Of a stretch of 64,000 nucleotides of DNA, positions 61,897 through 64,000 are shown in pieces; within the stretch, counting starts at the first letter, position 1, and every line of letters starts with the position of its first letter. The notes beneath the pieces are model-generated. The model did no database searches. It had not been told where the DNA came from and worked only from the letters and a program-made list of their open reading frames with translations. This DNA comes from Xiphydria camelus (taxonomy: Eukaryota > Arthropoda > Insecta > Hymenoptera > Xiphydriidae), in assembly GCA_963678675.1 (NCBI GenBank), contig OY783192.1, forward strand, positions 12,457,924 to 12,521,923, written 5' to 3'. The translations under genes and the position numbers were made by a program.

Positions 61897-62372
61897 ATTA
61901 TAAAAATTATTGAACAAACTGTCTATTCTATAAATTTTAGTTGCACAGATCAATTGCTAATTATATATATATATACAATGGCGATTACTTTTATGTAAGT
62001 GTATAAATTTAATATTAAAAAAAATTAAAACTCTTGATATCCGTCAGAGTGCCTCAATGGTGCTAGTGTAGTAATCTGAGAGTTACGTAGTGTCAGGACG
62101 AAAAGTGAAAATCAAAGTTTAAAAGCAACAAAACGAGTTATGAAATCCATTATTGCTTTCAAGAAAACATGTTTTTAATTTGAAAAATAAAATAATAAAA
62201 AGTCAAGTGGTAAAAAGTGAAAATATATGCGTCTATCTGTTGGTGTCGACTTTCTAACCTCATTCTAATTGATAGACGCACATGTCACAAGGAATTTTCA
62301 CTATTTTTTTTCAATTAAATATATTTACAATTTTTATTAATTTAAAAATTTATATTAAAATGTATTTAATAG

Positions 62373-64000
62373 ATGACGGTTAAAAAGGCGTATAAACTTC
62401 ACGAATATTCGGCTGAAGACGTGGAACAAGCACCTAAAACAGCCAAGGAATGGTGCCAAAATTAGCCAAGTTGCAAAGCAGTATGGAATTCCGAAATCTA
62501 CTTTACATGCTAAAGCAACAGGAAGAATTCCAAAATATGGTAAAAAAGGACCCAGAACAATATTGACAGTCGATGAGGAAGCTCGTTTGGAAAAATGGAT
62601 TTTGGATAAAGAGAGGTTAGGATTTCCAGTGCACCCAGATGACGTAAAGAATGCTGTTGAAGGCTTTCTTCAAGAGGCACCAAAACCAAATTCATTCACA
62701 AACAACAGACCTGAAGACAAATGGTTTCATCTATTTTTGAACAGACATCCTAAAATAACAGTAAAGCAAGCGGAACAACTGTCAAAAAGTCGAGCCTCTG
62801 TAACAGAAGAGAAATTACGAGAATGGTTCGCAGAGGTCAAAAGTTATATGGAGGAAATTGGAGCCAGTGATATCTTAACAAAACCTCAGTGCCTTTTTAA
62901 TGGCGACGAGACTAGAGTTCAACTCAGCCCCAAAAGTAAAAAATTACTGGGAGAAATAGGTAAGAAGGATTTTTATGAAATCCCATCAGGAAATCCAAAG
63001 GAAGCACTCAGTGTTCTTTGTACGTTCTCTGCAGCTGGCACTGCACTTCCTCCAATGATTATATTCCCCTATAAGAGGATTCCAGCTAACATCAGTGAAT
63101 CAGTTCCAGACGATTGGCGGATAGGAAAATCAGAGAGTCGATATATGGTATCATCTACATTTTTCGAGTACATTGCAAACATCTTCTATCCTTGGTGCAT
63201 CGAAAACAAAGTAGAATTCCCAGTTATTTACTTCATGGATGGTCACAAGTCACATATGAGTCTCGAACTGATTGTGAGTAATTTTTGTGTAGAACATGGC
63301 ATCATTTTGTATGCATTGTATCCAAACTCGACACATCACACAACCGTGTGATGTGGCGGTTTTCAAGGCCCTGGAGAGCAAGTGGGCAACAGTGGTTCGT
63401 GAACATAAGCAAAAAACACAAAAATCCATTACAAAATTAACATTTGCTCCACTTTTTCAAAAAGCATTCGACAAAATTCTAGAAGATATGATCATCAACG
63501 GATTTAGAAAGTGTGGCTTATACCCATTTGATGACAATGCCATTGACTACAATAAATGCATCTCCACTCAACGCAAAGCATTCAACCAAGAACAGGTGGA
63601 AGAGACTGGTACCTTTCAGTATTATCAGACTGGTCAGCTAACACTTGATGAGTTGCTATCAGTGACAAAGTTTTTCTCCAACTTTGTGGGCAATGAAATA
63701 ATAAGCCAATTTGAAAAACAAATGTGTCCTGATGAGTCATGTGATGATCCAGTTTATTTACTGTGGAAAACATGCATTGAGCAAATCAAAGATCACAATA
63801 GAGAGCGAACAGCTGGTCCCAGTAATCCTGAGCTTGATAACATCACTGAAGTGGCACCTTCTACTAATTTTAAACAAGTACAAATAACTTCATCGCCAGA
63901 AGAACGTACAATATTACAGAATTGTTCAAATATTCCTGTCTTCCAAAACATTCCTGGCAATGACACCTCTGCTACCCCAGAATATGACTCGATTGATCTC
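62373..64000 (+). pseudogene. pogo/Tigger-type transposase (CENP-B-like), two frameshifts, runs off the window
   Basis: ATG 62373 (MTVKKAYKLHEYSAEDVEQA) is followed by a frame change near 62450 into ISQVAKQYGIPKSTLHAKAT, the psq-type helix-turn-helix. Next come GPRTILTVDEEARLEKWILD and EDKWFHLFLNRHPKITVKQA, the CENP-B-type domain. The DDE domain follows: CLFNGDETRVQLSP (first acid), PVIYFMDGHKSHMS (second) and, after a second frameshift at about 63336, TQPCDVAVFKALESKWATVV (third). The tail continues DGLNGFRKCGLYPFDDNAID-like to the window end in an open frame (last residues PEYDSIDL). All three acids are present, so only two indels break it. 61895-62372 holds its possible 5' region with an inverted pair GCGTCTATC..GATAGACGC (62230-62280). 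Confidence 0.9.

Noticed and set aside
45582..64000. Further upstream spectrin exons
   Set aside because: No minus-strand frame in this region shows spectrin-repeat pattern with splice sites; small exons could still be missed.

Overview
The window is a piece of an animal nuclear genome, almost certainly an insect. It has GT-AG introns, mariner, Tc1, pogo, piggyBac, PIF/Harbinger, Helitron, Ty1/copia and RNase-H-bearing non-LTR elements, and no prokaryotic gene organisation. An ant or other hymenopteran is plausible from the element mix, but the order is not proven.

The only host gene I can support lies on the minus strand. It is four phase-compatible exons of a spectrin beta-type chain, best guess the beta-heavy spectrin (karst): 45581-44981, 44878-44535, 31918-31634 and 13020-12544. 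They join without a reading-frame break into 569 residues, about five spectrin repeats. One intron is 102 bp and the next two are 12.6 kb and 18.6 kb. No further exon is seen in the 18.4 kb upstream or the 12.5 kb downstream, so most or all of the window may be intron of this one gene.

The rest is a dense accumulation of transposable elements, mainly palindromic (foldback) and short inverted-repeat elements inserted into one another. Region by region: 0-0.4 kb simple repeat; 0.8-1.9 kb PIF/Harbinger fragment cut by a 1-kb palindrome; 3.2-7.9 kb a multi-level nest (palindrome, pogo-like element, second TA element, foldback plus inverted mariner pair, TTAA element); 8-10.1 kb nested elements with an inverted Tc1 fragment; 10.2-11 kb PIF/Harbinger; 14.9-19.1 kb nested foldbacks with a 190-bp satellite; 20.4-22.4 kb palindromes and a piggyBac derivative; 23.1-29.8 kb a large foldback holding a tRNA-like palindrome and decayed unclassified transposon ORFs; 30.5-40.5 kb IS630/Tc1-mariner, mariner, Helitron, copia and an unclassified TIR transposon; 43-44.2 kb a Helitron-like end pair with a palindrome inside; 48-57.9 kb a long-inverted-repeat element carrying a TIR transposon (50421-57661), which carries a full-length non-LTR element (51703-56693); 58.3-61.9 kb more element ends, a Helitron fragment, a heat-shock-element-like pentamer array and a TA microsatellite; 62.4 kb to the end a pogo/Tigger transposase gene with two frameshifts.

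The most useful structural result is that several palindromes keep the pre-insertion sequence in their uninterrupted arm. Insertion sites and target duplications (TA, TTAA) can therefore be read directly inside the window. No element looks fully intact and autonomous. The closest are the non-LTR element (intact ORF1, ORF2 with one frameshift and two stops) and the terminal pogo transposase.
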